NCBI GenBank assembly: GCA_023052935.1
Contig: CM041292.1
Location: 139,328,951-139,392,950, forward strand
Length of the DNA stretch: 64,000 nucleotides
Source of the DNA: Piezodorus guildinii
Taxonomy: Eukaryota; Arthropoda; Insecta; Hemiptera; Pentatomidae
Reading direction: 5' to 3'
This document shows positions 1-12,743 of this stretch, piece after piece (position 1 is the stretch's first letter; each line of letters starts with the position of its first letter). The notes under the pieces are model-generated. The model worked only from the letters and a program-made list of their open reading frames with translations. It ran no database searches and had not been told where the DNA came from. The position numbers were made by a program, and so were the translations under genes.

Positions 1-189
1 AAATCTGTAATATTATATTTTTAAATATTTATCTTAGAAAAATGTTACACTTGTTTGATATTATGTTCACATATTTACGTACATTATTAATAAGCCCTCG
101 AAAGAGAGTTTGAAAATCTCGTCTACTCAGCCTTTCCAGGTGGTAAATGTTGTTCTGTCAATTCCACGAAAAATTACCAAATTTAAGGA

Positions 190-345
190 TGGTTATTATT
201 AGAAGAACACCAGTCTACTGTTCACCTGGGTTCAGATCCCAATCACCTCATTGCAGGGCCGTCGGCCTATAAACAGTACGAATCTCTATATGTACTGAGC
301 CCAAGACCCTTCATGGGTTGTAACGGTACAGTTTTTTTTTTGTTT
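190..345 (+). mobile_element. SINE S1, internally deleted copy
   Basis: Contains a pol III B-box-like stretch (GGTTCAGATCC) that jumps directly to the S1 3' part shared with 17.7, 32.8 and 59.4 kb: the tract around CACCTCATTGCAGGGCCGT, then the block that mentions GTACGAATCTCTATATGTAC and ends GGTTGTAACGGTACAG followed by T-rich DNA. The body between head and tail present at 17.7 kb is missing. Family membership is clear; the exact ends are approximate. Confidence 0.6.
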
Positions 346-1255
346 TGTTTTTTTATATTAGAACACATACATGTATGGGACAACTTGGTTATTAAGACCT
401 TTTTGAATAGTTATGAATGCTTCATCCACATTGTAAGTATATTTTTCGATTACCACTGCATGTTCAACATTATTTCATAGAGATATTAAACTAACTCGAG
501 TTTTCTATGTTTCATGGTGTTATAAGTCAAGCAAAAGCTTTTATTATTGTTTTTTTATTTATTTGTATATATGCATTATTATTTTTGTTTCACTCAACAC
601 GGTTTTGGATATTTTTCATTTTTGGTGCACGTATTTGCACATTGGAGAAGCACTTCACTTCTGTCGGAATGAGATGTAGTGTAAAAAAAAAAAAAAGCTG
701 TAAAGAGATTTGGTCTCATTATTTAATGTTTATATACATGTATAAAATGATCTGAAAGTCGAAAGCCTACATAAAATGGTCTATGACACCAATATCATAT
801 ATATGTCTTTCCAAAAATTTCTTTTGCAATATTAAGCATGCACAATCAGTTAGTTCTATCTGCTTTTTAGCACTCTCAATCACCATTTAAAATTTTCTGT
901 AGATAACAAGATATTTTATTTTATTTATTATTTGGTAGGTCATACATTACATTTTCCACAAGTTAATATTCCACAAACTATAAAACAATATATATGGTGT
1001 ACTTCACCAGCTCAACATAGTATCTTGGATGCAGAATCCAAGGATCAATAAATAGGACAATACATATTATCTTACTTAGCAGTATCTTATAACAGTGATA
1101 ACAACTGCGTCACTATACTAATACATTTTCACACCCACAACAAACTACTAGTTCATAATAAATATGTTTCATGAACAATATATTTCACTAATTCATGTTC
1201 CAGCCTGTAGTCCACAAAGCATCCCGAACCAACAACTGTAATTGAGGTGGGGGCC
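346..1255. other. A+T-rich intergenic DNA
   Basis: No gene or recognisable repeat seen. An 82-codon frame at 507-755 on the plus strand is A+T-driven, contains an A-run read as lysines, and resembles nothing I know. Confidence 0.5.
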
Positions 1256-1265
1256 CCTGAGAACC

Positions 1266-2431
1266 CTAATGGTTATGGAGTTCAAGACCCTCAAGGGTAC
1301 ACCCAACAGCCGAATATCCTCGAAAGAACGCCTGCACCAAACGCCTCTCCAAGGTGATAGGGAGCACTCTGATATCGATGCCCGGCAACCTTAACTCCCG
1401 TCCAATGGCCATCCGGTAGTCCAGGTCTTGGTATTTTTCCGTTTTTAAGTTGTTCCAATGGGTTGTACTGGGATTGTGCCCAACGATCTGGACGTCGAGG
1501 ATGTAGTTCCCACTCTGGGCCGAGCACACCAGGCCAGGCCTCCACCTCCTTCTACTCCCAGCAAAGGTCACCTCCTTGAGCACCCTGTATCCTTTCCTCT
1601 GGAGAGCCGCCTCGATGACATTGACCATGTCTCTTCACCCTCCCTCCGTGTGACAGAAAGCAGTGCTGGATGACATGGCTCGCTGTTTCATTAGCGTCAC
1701 ACCCCGCTCTACATTTAATCTCCATAAAGGCCCACCGTCCTCTTGAGAGCCTTACTCTTGTGGCCAGGGCGTTAATGTGAGTTCGCACATTTTGGATAAA
1801 TGTACGCCCAGTCACAGGAGTTCCATAGTCGGCCAGCCAATGAGTTGATGAGGAACAGTTCTTGGATTCCCTCAATGCGCTCCCATCCACGCTGTGATGC
1901 AGCTTTGTTGCCAGATGTTTTCTTCTCTCACTGCTTGAAATATTCGTTGGGTCAAAACTTATTCTTGTTTAGACTGGCTGACAGCTCTCTGATCGTTTTA
2001 GTGGTGCATTGAGTACCAAAGGCGGTCCTTGCAACTGGGCAGCCCGAATGTTCCATACGCAGCAGTCTAGCCAGCTTGATTGATGGAATGGTGAAAGAGA
2101 AGCTCGTTACACGTAGTCCGCCCTCAGTGCTGGGAGCATGGAAGTAATAAGTTGGCGTATCCTGAGGTAGCCGCAACCAGGATATTATGGCGGCTCTCGT
2201 TAGTATATCCAACTTCCTCAACTCGCTATTTTTATATGGACTTAATGTGAGGAGATGGATAAATTTGGGTATAAGAAATGTCCTAAGAATCGTAATTTTC
2301 TGTTGTGGTTTTAGGGGAGCTGTGGATGTTTTATGTAGCAGTGCTGAAACTTCTTCGATAATCCCGATAGAATTACGAGACTGCAAGATCATTTTCGCTC
2401 CCAGGTATTTCCAACAGTCCAAAATACCCAA
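1266..2431 (-). mobile_element. R2-like non-LTR retrotransposon, broken 3' coding part
   Basis: Three minus-strand frames read as one protein interrupted by two frameshifts (about 1.9 kb and 1.62 kb). The first (2431-1952) is the region after the reverse-transcriptase palm, with YLGAK, then APLKPQQKITIL and a GGLRV block. The second (1890-1552) has DGSALRES and a CCHC knuckle, CRAGCDANETASHVIQHC (spacing C-x3-C-x7-H-x4-C), followed by RVKRHG. The third (1628-1266) is the restriction-like endonuclease, where the usual K/R-P-D...D pattern reads RPG...LDVQIV, so one acidic catalytic residue is changed. This order is that of R2-superclade LINEs, which nick with a C-terminal restriction-like nuclease. 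The RT palm itself is absent: the copy is 5'-truncated and dead. Confidence 0.8.
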
Positions 2432-2435
2432 CTGC

Positions 2436-3013
2436 TAAATATTATATAAAATTGTTTCTAGAATCTATAGCTTTTTAACGGTATATTATACGTCTACATT
2501 ACTGTTTTTATGTTAAAAAACACAAAACTTGCATTAAAATGTTTTCTCTTTTAGTTGATATAGTATTTGTTCAAATTAAATATTTGTCCGTTTTTTATCA
2601 TTACTAAATAGATGATATAGTTGTTTTTATGGATTTTACAAAATTAAAGGTAGATTAGAGGAAGAAAATTTAAAATATCGGCATTTAAGCCCTCGCTATT
2701 TCACTATTAAAATGAAACCTATATGGTATTAACTTTTCCATAGACATAGCGAGTTTCATTAAAATCGTTAGAACCGTTTATGAGAAAATCATAAAAAGGT
2801 GCTAACTGTATGGTATAAGTAGCTCTCCAGGAAAGCTGAGTTGATGAAAAAGTTGCTGTAACATCTCGGGCGTATAGTTGTCTTAAATGTGAAATTTAAC
2901 TATTGTACGACTTTTGGGACCTTAAAACGTGATTCCAGTGAAAACTGGAAATTTTCACGATCGCAATACTTTCCCATGCTATATATTTTATATATATGTA
3001 AGTGAAAGTAATA
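2436..3013 (-). repeat. Family A repeat, truncated copy
   Basis: Reverse-complement copy of the element at 3.6-4.5 kb. Its outer end is GTAAGTGAAAGT (2998-3009), next to TTTTCACGATCGCAATACTT and the CATCTCGGGCGTATAGTTGTC block. The other end is cut where the R2-like fragment begins. Non-coding; mobile class undecided. Confidence 0.65.
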
Positions 3014-3472
3014 ATTACTTAAATTACTATAAAGCAATATTATTCGGTTCAGCGGTGTTCACCAGCTCGTTCTTCTTGATAATCCAAATAAATAAATAAA
3101 TTTGATAATCCAAGTTGTTTTTTAATTCAAATGTATGATTTGCTGTTTTATTTAATAAAACAAACAGATATTGAATACAAGACTAAACAAGTAGATGGAG
3201 AAAGGTTTAGAAGCATGGGAAGAGGAGAGTTTTCCCGTTAGGACCTGGGAGAGAAGCCCCCTATCGAGCTGCCTCTCCCAACTAACATTGACAAATATGG
3301 CTTCCTTTGTCGATATTTTCGTAGGGCTTGTATAACAGCCAGCGAGGGATCTGTCAAGCTAACAGATTTTTTATGTCTGTTTACTCAAGATTAATTGCGC
3401 GTTATCTCTAACTATGTTAATACTGGCTAAATTTAATTCCAACAATAAAATAAAATAATTTAAAAAAAAATC

Positions 3473-5186
3473 TGATGTTGAACGCGCAACATATGACTTA
3501 CACTTCCTCGTTGTTAAAATGAATTTTTAAATACAGTTAGTGATGAAATAAGTTTAAGGAGTTAATTAAATTGAATTTCGATGGAAACATGTGTTTTATT
3601 AAATAATCTATTATTACTTTCACTTACTATATATAGTAAGGGGAAGTATTGCGATCGTGAAAATTTTCGAATTCCAGTTTTCAACGGAAATACACGTTTT
3701 AGGGTCCCCTGAGTCCAAATAACCAAGTCCCGCAAAAAGGTGTGTGTGTGTGTGTGTCTGTGTGTGTGGTAACTCCCGGGCGGAAACGGTAAGTCCTATG
3801 AAACTAAAATTTCATATTTAGGACAACTATACGCCCGAGACGTGACAAACCTTTTTTCATCAAAATGAGCTTACCAGAAGAGGCACTTTATACCATGCAT
3901 TTTGCACCTTTTTTCGATTTTCTCAAAAACGGTTCCGACGATTTTGATTAAACTCGCTATATCAAGGTAAAATTTAATGGGCTTTAATATCATGTAGGTT
4001 TTATTTAGATAAAAATGGTCTGTCAGGGCTTAAATGCCGATATTTTAAATTTTCTTCCCCTAAAGTACCTTTAACTTTGTAGATTCAATAATAATAACTA
4101 GATTATCTTGTTAACGCTGATGAAAAACAGGTAAATATATAAATTTAATAAATTCGATACCCAACTAAAGGAGAAAACAGAAAAAATAATTGTTTAATGC
4201 AATTTATCGTTTTTGAACATAAGAGCAGTAATATACATGTATGATATACCGTTGGAAAGCTAAAGATTTTAGAAAAAATATCATATTTTAAATATTACCT
4301 TATACTCAAGCTTTTAAAAGTTATTGGAGAGTGATGAAAATAAGATAAAACTTACTGATTATTTAAGATAATAATATAATTGATTTTTTAATAAAACACA
4401 TGTTTCTATATAAATTCAATTTGATTAATTCCTTAATAATTTCACGTATTTTTATCTCTAACTGTATTTGAAAATTCTTTCATTGATTTTAAAATGGAGG
4501 TAAGTGAAAGTCGTGTGTTGCCCGCACCACATTTTATTATCATCTGAAACAATCAGTTAATTTCATCTCTCTCCATTACATTTTAAGACTTTGTGTATAA
4601 GATAATCTTATTATACAATTTTTATCTTTCCGACGGTATATTATACATATATATTATGGTTCTTATCTTTAAAAAAACTGAAATTACATTAAAAAATACT
4701 TTTGAATTGTTCTCTTTCAGTTGACTATCAAATTCGTCAAACTTGTGAATTTAGCCGTTTTTTATCAATGTTAACAACATGGAAATGGTCCCTGCCAGGC
4801 CATTACAATCAGAATGATACTTAAATCATATAAAAGCCTATTTAATTTTACATACATATAGCGAATCATATCTCAATTGTTGAAGCCGTTTTTGAGAAAA
4901 TGGTAAAAACGTGCAAAATGCATAGTATAAAGTGGCTCTTCTGGTTTGCTGATTTTGATAGAAAGTTGCTGTAATATATCAGGCATAGACGCTCTTGAAA
5001 TATGAAAATTCATGTTCATAGAACTTATCCTTTTTGCGCTAGACTTACCTCCCTCTCACACACTTTTTGTTGGACTTGGTTATTTGGAATCAGAAGAATC
5101 TAAAACGTGTATTTCCGTTGAAACCTGGAATTTGAAAATTTTCACGATCGCAATACTGTAGATTTCATACATAGGTAAGTGAAAGT
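3473..5186 (-). repeat. Family A repeat, split by a second copy
   Basis: Two halves of one minus-oriented family A copy: 3473-3614 (end with GCGCAACATATGACTT) and 4536-5186 (ending GTAAGTGAAAGT at 5175-5186). They become continuous when the plus-oriented copy at 3615-4535 is removed: the tract AAATAATCTATTAT then runs on into CATCTGAAACAATCAG, as in the uninterrupted copy at 20.3 kb. About 0.8 kb without the insert. Confidence 0.6.
3615..4535 (+). mobile_element. Family A element, full-length-like copy nested in another
   Basis: About 0.92 kb. Starts ACTTTCACTTAC (3616-3627) and has the exact inverted complement GTAAGTGAAAGT at 4500-4511, about 24 bases before its right end. ATTAT lies on both sides (3610-3614 and 4536-4540), a possible 5-bp target duplication. 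Carries a (TG)n tract at 3741-3769, the CGATCGTGAAAATTTTCG palindrome and no open frame. Looks like a non-autonomous transposon; the inverted termini suggest a DNA element, but tails ending in T-runs leave other classes possible. Confidence 0.6.
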
Positions 5187-6289
5187 AAAATGAAAAGATT
5201 TGTTTTCAACTAGTTTTTTTCCTTTCTGGATCTGGAAAATAAACTTAAACCACTTACTTAAATATCTTTATATCGATTTTACATATGTTTAATAAAATGA
5301 AGTTAAGAGTATTATACACTAGTATTATCAACTTATTATTCAAATATATTTCATTTACGATGAATATGTAGAGTGAAATAACTCTCATGATAGACAATTA
5401 ATATCAATGTCTTCCATCTGAAATCGGCCAGGATATATTTTTCTGTTCAAAAAACTCGTTTTACATGGTAAATAAATAAAAAAACAGCTTTGTTCTAAAG
5501 GAATTGTCCGCTGTAATGCTCTAAAAATCACTTAAAAATTTTTTAAAAGATAATTTGTCAAATTTTATAATCTTCAATGATCTACTTATTCAGCTTCTTC
5601 TTTTTCATTATTCTCAACTGTAATTAAATTTTGTTAAACACGCTTTGTAAAGTAATTATACATTTTAACAATATATTGTAAATAAAATTCCAACTTAAAT
5701 TTAGGCACTATCACATTATGCTATATAGTTATTTAAACACTCTAGATATCTTATTTATAAAATAAAAATTAGAACATTTCTCTTCTATAATGTAACATGT
5801 GTTAGTGTCATAATTTTTCCCTTAGCCCCTTTTGAGATATTTCCGTGTAAACTTCGCGAAAAACGAGTTTTTGAAAATTCATATGCGAAAAAAACTACTT
5901 TGTTCTCTAGTTTGAAATTTTTAAAGCAAGTAGGGCTGTGACTAAGCCATGTATGAAAAAATAATCGAAGGCTCTTTTCCTTTATAGACTTTTAACGAGC
6001 TATAGGTCTCATTGTTTTATTAATATTCGAGAATTTTTCAGACTACTTTCTCCACTTTTAAGGCAATAAGTTGTAAAGACAAAATATATAAAGCATATCC
6101 TTATCTTATAGTTAGTTTTTATTTTGACTCGATATCTGAAAAATTACAAGAATTAGAGAGGTTTTCTCAACACACGTTTTTAGTCGCGAAGCTGACACTA
6201 AAAGTGTTTGCCAGAAAAAAAATGTATCCGCGGTATTATATTTATGAAAGGATATAGAATAACTGGTTTAAAAATAAAAAATGCTGAGA
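5187..6289. other. A+T-rich DNA, no gene seen
   Basis: No open frame of note. Around 5.83-5.92 kb a block with CTTCGCGAAAAACGAG and GATATTTCCGTGTAAAC has the look of an old repeat, but I find no second copy in the window. Confidence 0.4.
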
Positions 6290-6672
6290 ATGGATCGACC
6301 CGTATATAATTTGAAAGAATTCGATATCTAACTGAGAAAGAAAAGAGACAAAAATATATTTGTTCGCAAATTCGTTGTGGTTTTAAATTAAAATCAGTAT
6401 TAGCTATTGGAAAGCTAAAGATTTTAGAAAAACTAAAATGTAATACAGCCCAAAATTGCCAAGATTAACGGAGAGTCATGAAAAGCCGACAAATTTAAAT
6501 GATTGTCGTAGATAGTAATATATAGATTATTGATAATTAATTAAGTAATTAATTCTTTAACAATTTATTTTTATCTATAAATGTATTTACTAATTCTTAA
6601 ATTGATTTGTTAAAATTGTTAGGTAGATTTTAACAACGAAGTTAAGTGAAAGTTGTGTGTATTTAATTTTTT
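6290..6672 (+). repeat. Family A repeat, right-end fragment
   Basis: Matches the right half of the 3.6-kb copy: GGAAAGCTAAAGATTTTAGA, the GGAGAGTCATGAAAA tract and the terminal TTAAGTGAAAGTTGTGTG. Left half missing. Confidence 0.6.
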
Positions 6673-7039
6673 TCTCAATTAATACATCCGTATCAGTTAA
6701 ACTTTCAGAAATCTACTGCTTATTAAAATCTTGATATCATGTGATAAAAGTAAGTAGTAATGATACTTATTTATTTTAATTTAATTTTTTGTTAAACAAT
6801 TTTATATTCTTATTTAAGTTATGTTATTAAATGTTCTATAGAATGCGGTTCTGAATGATTTTCACTTTTCAAAATAACAACCTAATCAAATCTGAAGTAT
6901 ATAAATGTGATTACAGAGTATCTCTGAGAAATTTTTGTTGATATACTTTTATAATAACTCAATATTCCATCATCACTTATGCTCATTAAAAAAGAATAAT
7001 GAACAATGATTATTATTAATAATGTCGGTAATTCAATGA

Positions 7040-8000
7040 TACTTTCCCATTTTGTAGTAAGGGGAGGTATTGCGATGGGCGTTTTATATCTGAATTTATC
7101 GGAATGTAAAACGCACAAAACATGAACTGATTCATGGAACAAAAGAGATCATTATGTACGTGTATCACACAAATATTCTTTTTACTTATACTTACATATA
7201 TATGAAAGGTATAGTAAGGGAATGCATTACAATCGTGAAAATTTTTTAATTCCACCGGAAATACTTGTTGTTATCGGAAATAACTCGACGGGTTTAGCAA
7301 AATAACACAAATAGCATGCTATAGCAAACGTAGTGAGTACCCCTATTTAGTAGCGTTTATGCCTGAGATGTTACAGCAACTTTTTCAACAAAATCGGCAA
7401 ACCAAAAGAGCCACCTTACATCATACATTTTGTACATTTTTCTCAAAAATGGCTCTAATGACTTTGATTAATCTCTGTATGCCTGTGTGAAATTTAGAGG
7501 GCTTTAATATTATTTAGATTTCATTCTGACTGAAATAGTCTGACAAGACTTAAATAGCGATAGTTGGTATAATTTGGTACATTTAAAAAAGTTAACCATT
7601 TTTTCTTGTTAGGATCGATAAAAAAAAAAAGAGTAAATAAACCAGTTGTAAGGAATTTGATAATCAATCGAAGTAGAATAGAACAAAAATATTGTTCTGG
7701 ATAAATTTTTTTTTTTAAACTTAAGTATAGTGTGATATGTGTAATATACCGTCAGAAAGCTAAATATTTGAGAAATAACGTTATCTTATGTACTAAGATG
7801 TAAAAGGTAATGGAGAGTGATGATAAGCAGATAAAAGCGATTGTTGCAAACAATCATTTATATTGTTAGATTATTTTTATTTTATTGATACAGGAAATTC
7901 ACACCAAAGATAATGTTTGTCAACGTACAATATCGCTAGTATATTACCATGCAACAACAACAACGGAGACAAACGAAAGTCGTGGGTGTGCGTACGAGAT
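7040..8000 (+). repeat. Family A repeat, diverged copy plus a short fragment
   Basis: A short left-end fragment (7040-7085, AGTAAGGGGAGGTATTGCGA) is followed by a longer diverged copy from about 7184 (ACTTATACTTAC, a degraded terminus) to about 8000 (GAAAGTCGTGGGTGTGCG). Shared inner blocks include GTTTATGCCTGAGATGTTAC and the GTCAGAAAGCTAAATATTTG region. The two minus-strand frames across 6882-7255 are A+T noise over this repeat. Confidence 0.6.
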
Positions 8001-8429
8001 TTTTAAAAATATTTTTATTATAAAATAACAGTATAACAATATACTGTAATTATTAAATTTAAATGATAAATATTATATGAATATAATAAGGGTATTAGGA
8101 TAAAATGAGTGATTAGGGACTAGGTTTTTTTTTTTTTTTACCAAATAAGTACTTTAATTTAATATTCATGTAAAACTAGTAGACTAGACCTCTGCTTCAC
8201 AAGGGTGTCATTTTAATGAGGTTTCATTTATGTTTTAAAAAGTTCATTTCGACCAAATAAAAGTTGATTACTTTGGAATTATGAGTTCATCGTAACGAAA
8301 AGTAAACTTAGCAAGAAAATATTATGTTTATTATATATCGTCTATTAATCATAAGCAGAAACGTAAATTGGTCAAAACATCAATAATTAGTTTGGTTTAT
8401 TTGTTTGTTATGTTTAACGATTCCTATTT

Positions 8430-8719
8430 GGGATCACTTGTAGCTGGGTGGCTAGCGTAACTGCCTACCATGCTAAAGGTCACGGGTTCAAACCCGCAGG
8501 TGGTCCTAGGATTTTTTAATGGGAGTAAAAAATCCTTAGGTACGGCATCCTTCGGAGGGGACGTTAAAAGGTGGTCCCGAGCCTGTGCGATGTCAGGTAC
8601 TCGTTAAAGATCCCTATCCTAATAAAACCTGAATAGGCAAAATTTAGGACTCCCACTGTAGCATCGTCCGATTAGCCATAGTAGCATAAAGTGACGTTAA
8701 ATAAATAAACAAACAAACA
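8430..8719 (+). mobile_element. SINE S2, full-length reference copy
   Basis: 290 bp. tRNA-like head with an A-box-like TGGCTAGCGTAACTGCC and a B-box GGGTTCAAACCC, a unique body (GTGCGATGTCAGGTACTCGT, TAGGACTCCCACTGTAGCAT) and a tail of AAAC units. Flanked by AACGATTCCTATTT (8416-8429) and AACGGTTCCTATTT (8720-8733): a 14-bp target duplication with one mismatch, so a retroposed SINE rather than a tRNA gene. Confidence 0.85.
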
Positions 8720-8733
8720 AACGGTTCCTATTT

Positions 8734-8843
8734 TATTAGGTTTATTACAACTTTAAATTTCATTAGATTTTTTTCAAAATACATTTTAATGTATTAAAGT
8801 TAATTTAGTTTACATGTTAGTCCCATTTACTTTACAGTAAAAC

Positions 8844-8878
<35 letters not shown>

Positions 8879-9739
8879 GTTCTAAAATTAGAAATAATCA
8901 TTAAGAGTATTAGTTTATTACAACTTTTCCTGTATCTTAGCAACTTACGCACTATTTGATACATAATGCTTTTTTCTAAAATTTGGCTAGTGTATGGAAG
9001 TATATAACCTGTACGATCACCATGAACCATAATAACCTCCCTAATCCACAACATTACAAATAACATTTGTGCATAAATTTATACGCTTATAACATCTTTC
9101 TATTAACTTGTGCGATTTATTATATTGAATATTAACTTTTCTAAAATCTTGCGCTTTCCAACGGTATATTATACGTATATGTAACTACTTATATTTCAGG
9201 AATAATTTTTTTATGACTTGGCCACAGAAAATTTATTTTTCCCGTTTAAAGAAAAGCTAAATTGCAATGGATTTTACCTATAAACCTTCAGGAAACAATG
9301 CCCTAAATGAGGGTGAAAACAGTATCACAATCCGTTCAGTGGATTAGAAGGAGTTAGCGGAAATCAAAATCCCGTTATCATTTTATATATGTATATAGAG
9401 ATTGGACATGGCTTGGTAATGAATTTATATTATCAACTCACTTGGTCCCCTTACGGTTTTCAACGTATTTGTCCCCTTCCCTCCAAGCGAAAATTCTACC
9501 CTACGCCCTTGGACGGTAAACGGTGAAATTGGGTTACTACGCAGTAGAATTGGAACAGCTGGTCGGTTAACTCATCTACTGAGCTATCAGGGTCTTTCTA
9601 CTCATTCTCCTAAGGCGTACCCCACATTATGTGCTCCTCTCAATCTTTTAAACTTTATGACAGTGTTAAATTAAATTGCTTTGTGATTTCCACAAGAAAT
9701 TTTTCATTTCTTATTATTAATTGCAAGAAATGTTTCAGA
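8734..9739. other. A+T-rich DNA with a T-run and faint repeats
   Basis: T-run at 8847-8874. At 9140-9270 a short minus-oriented family A scrap (CTTTCCAACGGTATATTATACG). At 9420-9615 a possible tRNA-like SINE head on the minus strand (TAGCTCAGTAGATGAGTTAA); too diverged to place in a family. Confidence 0.35.
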
Positions 9740-9965
9740 AACATCTAGTCCGCGCAACACACGACTTTCACTTACCTCCGTTGTTAAAATCAATTTAAGA
9801 TCTATTAAATAAAGTTAGACTTGAAAAAAGCTTAAATAATTACCTTGGGTTTCGATAGAAACAACAGTTTCGTTAAATATTATATTTTATTTTTATCTAC
9901 TACAATCATTTAGTTTTATCAGTTTTTCATCATTTTCCATTATCTCATACAACATTGTAAAATAT
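9740..9965 (-). repeat. Family A repeat, right-end fragment
   Basis: Reads GCGCAACACACGACTTTCAC TTACCTCCGTTG (in two parts), the reverse complement of the right end at 4.5 kb, then the long-diverged inner tract to about 9965. Confidence 0.6.
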
Positions 9966-11079
9966 AATGTGGATTCTTCCTATATGACGATCATGGCTAT
10001 AAATTGACCCATCGATTTTAATTGTCCGTTCAAGTTCTAACTTATCTGATACATAAAATTTGTTTTGCGAAACTTTTCATTCATGAGCTGTTTACTAAGT
10101 GTTTACACACACCTCATTTTGCTAGGCTTGTTAATTTCAATCTTAAAATGAGTATTAGCGTTGAAAACCCTGATCAGAATATTTCCAGGATTTAAAAACT
10201 TCATAACTAATAACATAGTAAAACATAAAAATCAGCCTGTTGAGGCTTTCAAATAAATAATATTAACAATAATAAATTTATAAATAAAATCATCAATATA
10301 ACTATGAAATTTTATATGTGATAAATTTTATAATTTCCTTTAACAGTTCCCACTTCCTTTTTTTTATCACAAATAAACTAGGTTAAACAGAACTGATTAT
10401 GAATATATTTTTAACTAACAAATCAACACATATATAATAATTTCTAAACACTGAAAGCATCGAGATAAATATCCCATAGTATGAAATCCTGTTCCTTTAA
10501 TATTTTTAATATAATATATATACAAGAAAATATTCAGAAAACCGAATCATTTCTGCTCTTTCTTTAAAACCGATTGTTAGCTTTTGGAACTGTGTAAAGA
10601 TCTCCCACGTTTGTCCTCGAAAAACGTAGGAAGGTGTGGGTTTTTTTTTATAAGAGTTATCTCTCAAGTTGCGTCACTGAATTGAGTCACACTAGTCCAT
10701 CTTTGGAATTAGCTATTGTGGTGTAATAATATCAATTGACAAATACAAACGCTGTTTTAATTTGTGCCAAAATATTTTGTTGAAAAATAGTTATAGCCAA
10801 GTTAGTTTGATTGGAATATCATAAATTATAACAATCTCTTATAATTTCACTATCATTCCATCAAGTAATGCGGATACCAAAGATTCTGATTGTATTAATG
10901 GCGGTTTAAGGTTTATTTCACGGTGTAGGAAGAATGTTTATAGTGTATCCGTTAGCATTTTTTTTTTTTTTTTTTATGCTAATTCTGAACGAGAAATATG
11001 AACACCCTGAAATGTGACTGTGTGTTCTTAATGAGTAGGACTAATCTATTAAAAAGTATTCTCTTATATTGCTAATCTA
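9966..11079. other. A+T-rich DNA, nothing recognised
   Basis: No coding frame, SINE head or LINE motif found. T-run at about 10960-10975. Confidence 0.4.
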
Positions 11080-11480
11080 ATCTTAAAAACGCTGCTAATT
11101 ATTACAAAATAGTTTATTATTTCCAAATAACAATATTAGGGTATAACTGTTTGTAAAGCAGTAGATAGGCAATTAAGTAATGGGCGTATCACCACTCCTA
11201 ATTTCAATATCTTTGCTACTTCTGAACCAGTTTCAATGATTCTTTTTTCATTTTGTAGAACATTTAATTCTCTATGAAATAGCAAAATTGTTGGTATTTA
11301 TTCATCTATTAATTAGGATAAACTCTAAAAAGCATTCTTCATCACTATGTTCATCGCGTTATCTTGATCTCAAAAATCTTTTCGATTTTTCTTCATCTTC
11401 AATAATAAACGATTTTTAGTGGAATTAAAATAATAAACCAAAAAAATCAATAAAATAATTTGCTTAAATAACGTTTATTT
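11080..11480 (+). repeat. Family B repeat, short copy
   Basis: Matches the copies at 49.9 and 52.3 kb through AACGCTGCTAATTATTACA, CAATATTAGGGTATAACTGT, the GATAGGCAATTAAGTAA tract and later TTGATCTCAAAAATCTTTTC. No open frame; mobile class unknown. Confidence 0.6.
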
Positions 11481-12730
11481 CATGGAACAATAAAACTTTA
11501 TGTCTTGATTCGTTAGTATGTTAGCTGTTTTCTAGAGTAAAATTTTTTCAACAAAATGAACAATCATTTTTTTTGGTTTCTGTAATCTTGGCGAAGTAGC
11601 GATCTTTAACATTGCTATTAATGACATTAAAAATTTTATACAGAAACCTGTCGTAGTTGCATTATACTTAGATGACGTACAGGTTTAGTGTAGCTCTACC
11701 GACGTTATTTGGTTCAAAATGTAATTCAGGAAACACTGGGCCTTTAGCCTTAACAAATCAACCGTAGTATAATATAAATTTGTCTCCTCTAGCTAGAATT
11801 CCTAATAGCCAGAAATATAGTCACATCTACGGACTCCGAAAATAAATCTTATAAAACAGTTCATAAGTCATTTTAATTTTATTCCTAGTTCATCAGTTAA
11901 TCCCCCGTACACCAAACAACCGAAGTTGATAACATACACACAAATATGAATGATTCATCGTTCTATTATTGGGTCAGGGCTTACAAATTCCAGTTGGCTT
12001 CATCCCTCGAAACAGCTGTTCACAAAATGGCGTTGAGGAGGGATGCATCTGCTGCCACTCCAAACTACCCACCTTTCCTTCAGTTGATCAATCCTTCTTC
12101 ATTATTTTGTTTAAAATGTTGTAACATTTTAGTTCCATTATTCTTCGAATACAAATGAACTTTATCCATCGTACTAAATCTGCCATTTAATTCAAATAGC
12201 AAATTATTCAAATAATTGAGTGTTCCAACTGTTTTCATAATAAATTTGTTAATGAATTCACTTTCGAATACTAGAAAATGGTCTTCGTCAGCTTTTGCGA
12301 TCGCTCAACTTTAAAACTAAAAATAATTTAATTAGTATTTATTTTTATAAAGCTTATATTTATACACACACTCGCTTATTTATTGAAAGTTACTACAACT
12401 GTATTAACTAATACAAGTAAATATGTACTGTGATAAAAGTTCTTGAGAAACCAATCATAGGTAGCACTCTTAAAAGGAATTTCATCTTCATTTCGATCCC
12501 CTCAAACATAATGAATAACCGAAGAAGAAGGAAGTGAGTTAGCTGGAAATGAAGTTTGTCATGGTAGGAACGGTACCTGCTGGTTCGGGTCAAATCGGCA
12601 TCATGAAGTACATTAAGATGATTTTTAATGATTTTGTTAGTAACAAAGTAAGGAGCATTCAGGGTTTTACGAAGGATTTAGGTATTGCAAAGACTGAATA
12701 CGAGACGATGGTTTAGTGGAGTCACTACTT
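11481..12730. other. A+T-rich DNA, no gene established
   Basis: The 70-codon frame at 11946-12158 and the 61-codon minus frame at 12408-12593 have no recognisable motif. A reverse-transcriptase-like echo at 11.65-11.76 kb was considered and not accepted. Confidence 0.4.
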
Positions 12731-12743
12731 AAATTTGGCAATT

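Noticed and set aside
8430..8510. tRNA gene from the S2 head
   Set aside because: No proper acceptor stem, repeated with the same body at nine places, and flanked by a target duplication.
11640..11770. Reverse-transcriptase-like echo (a DDV box and a CSSTDV stretch) on the plus strand
   Set aside because: Only a few residues match, spread over shifted frames; not enough to call a LINE.
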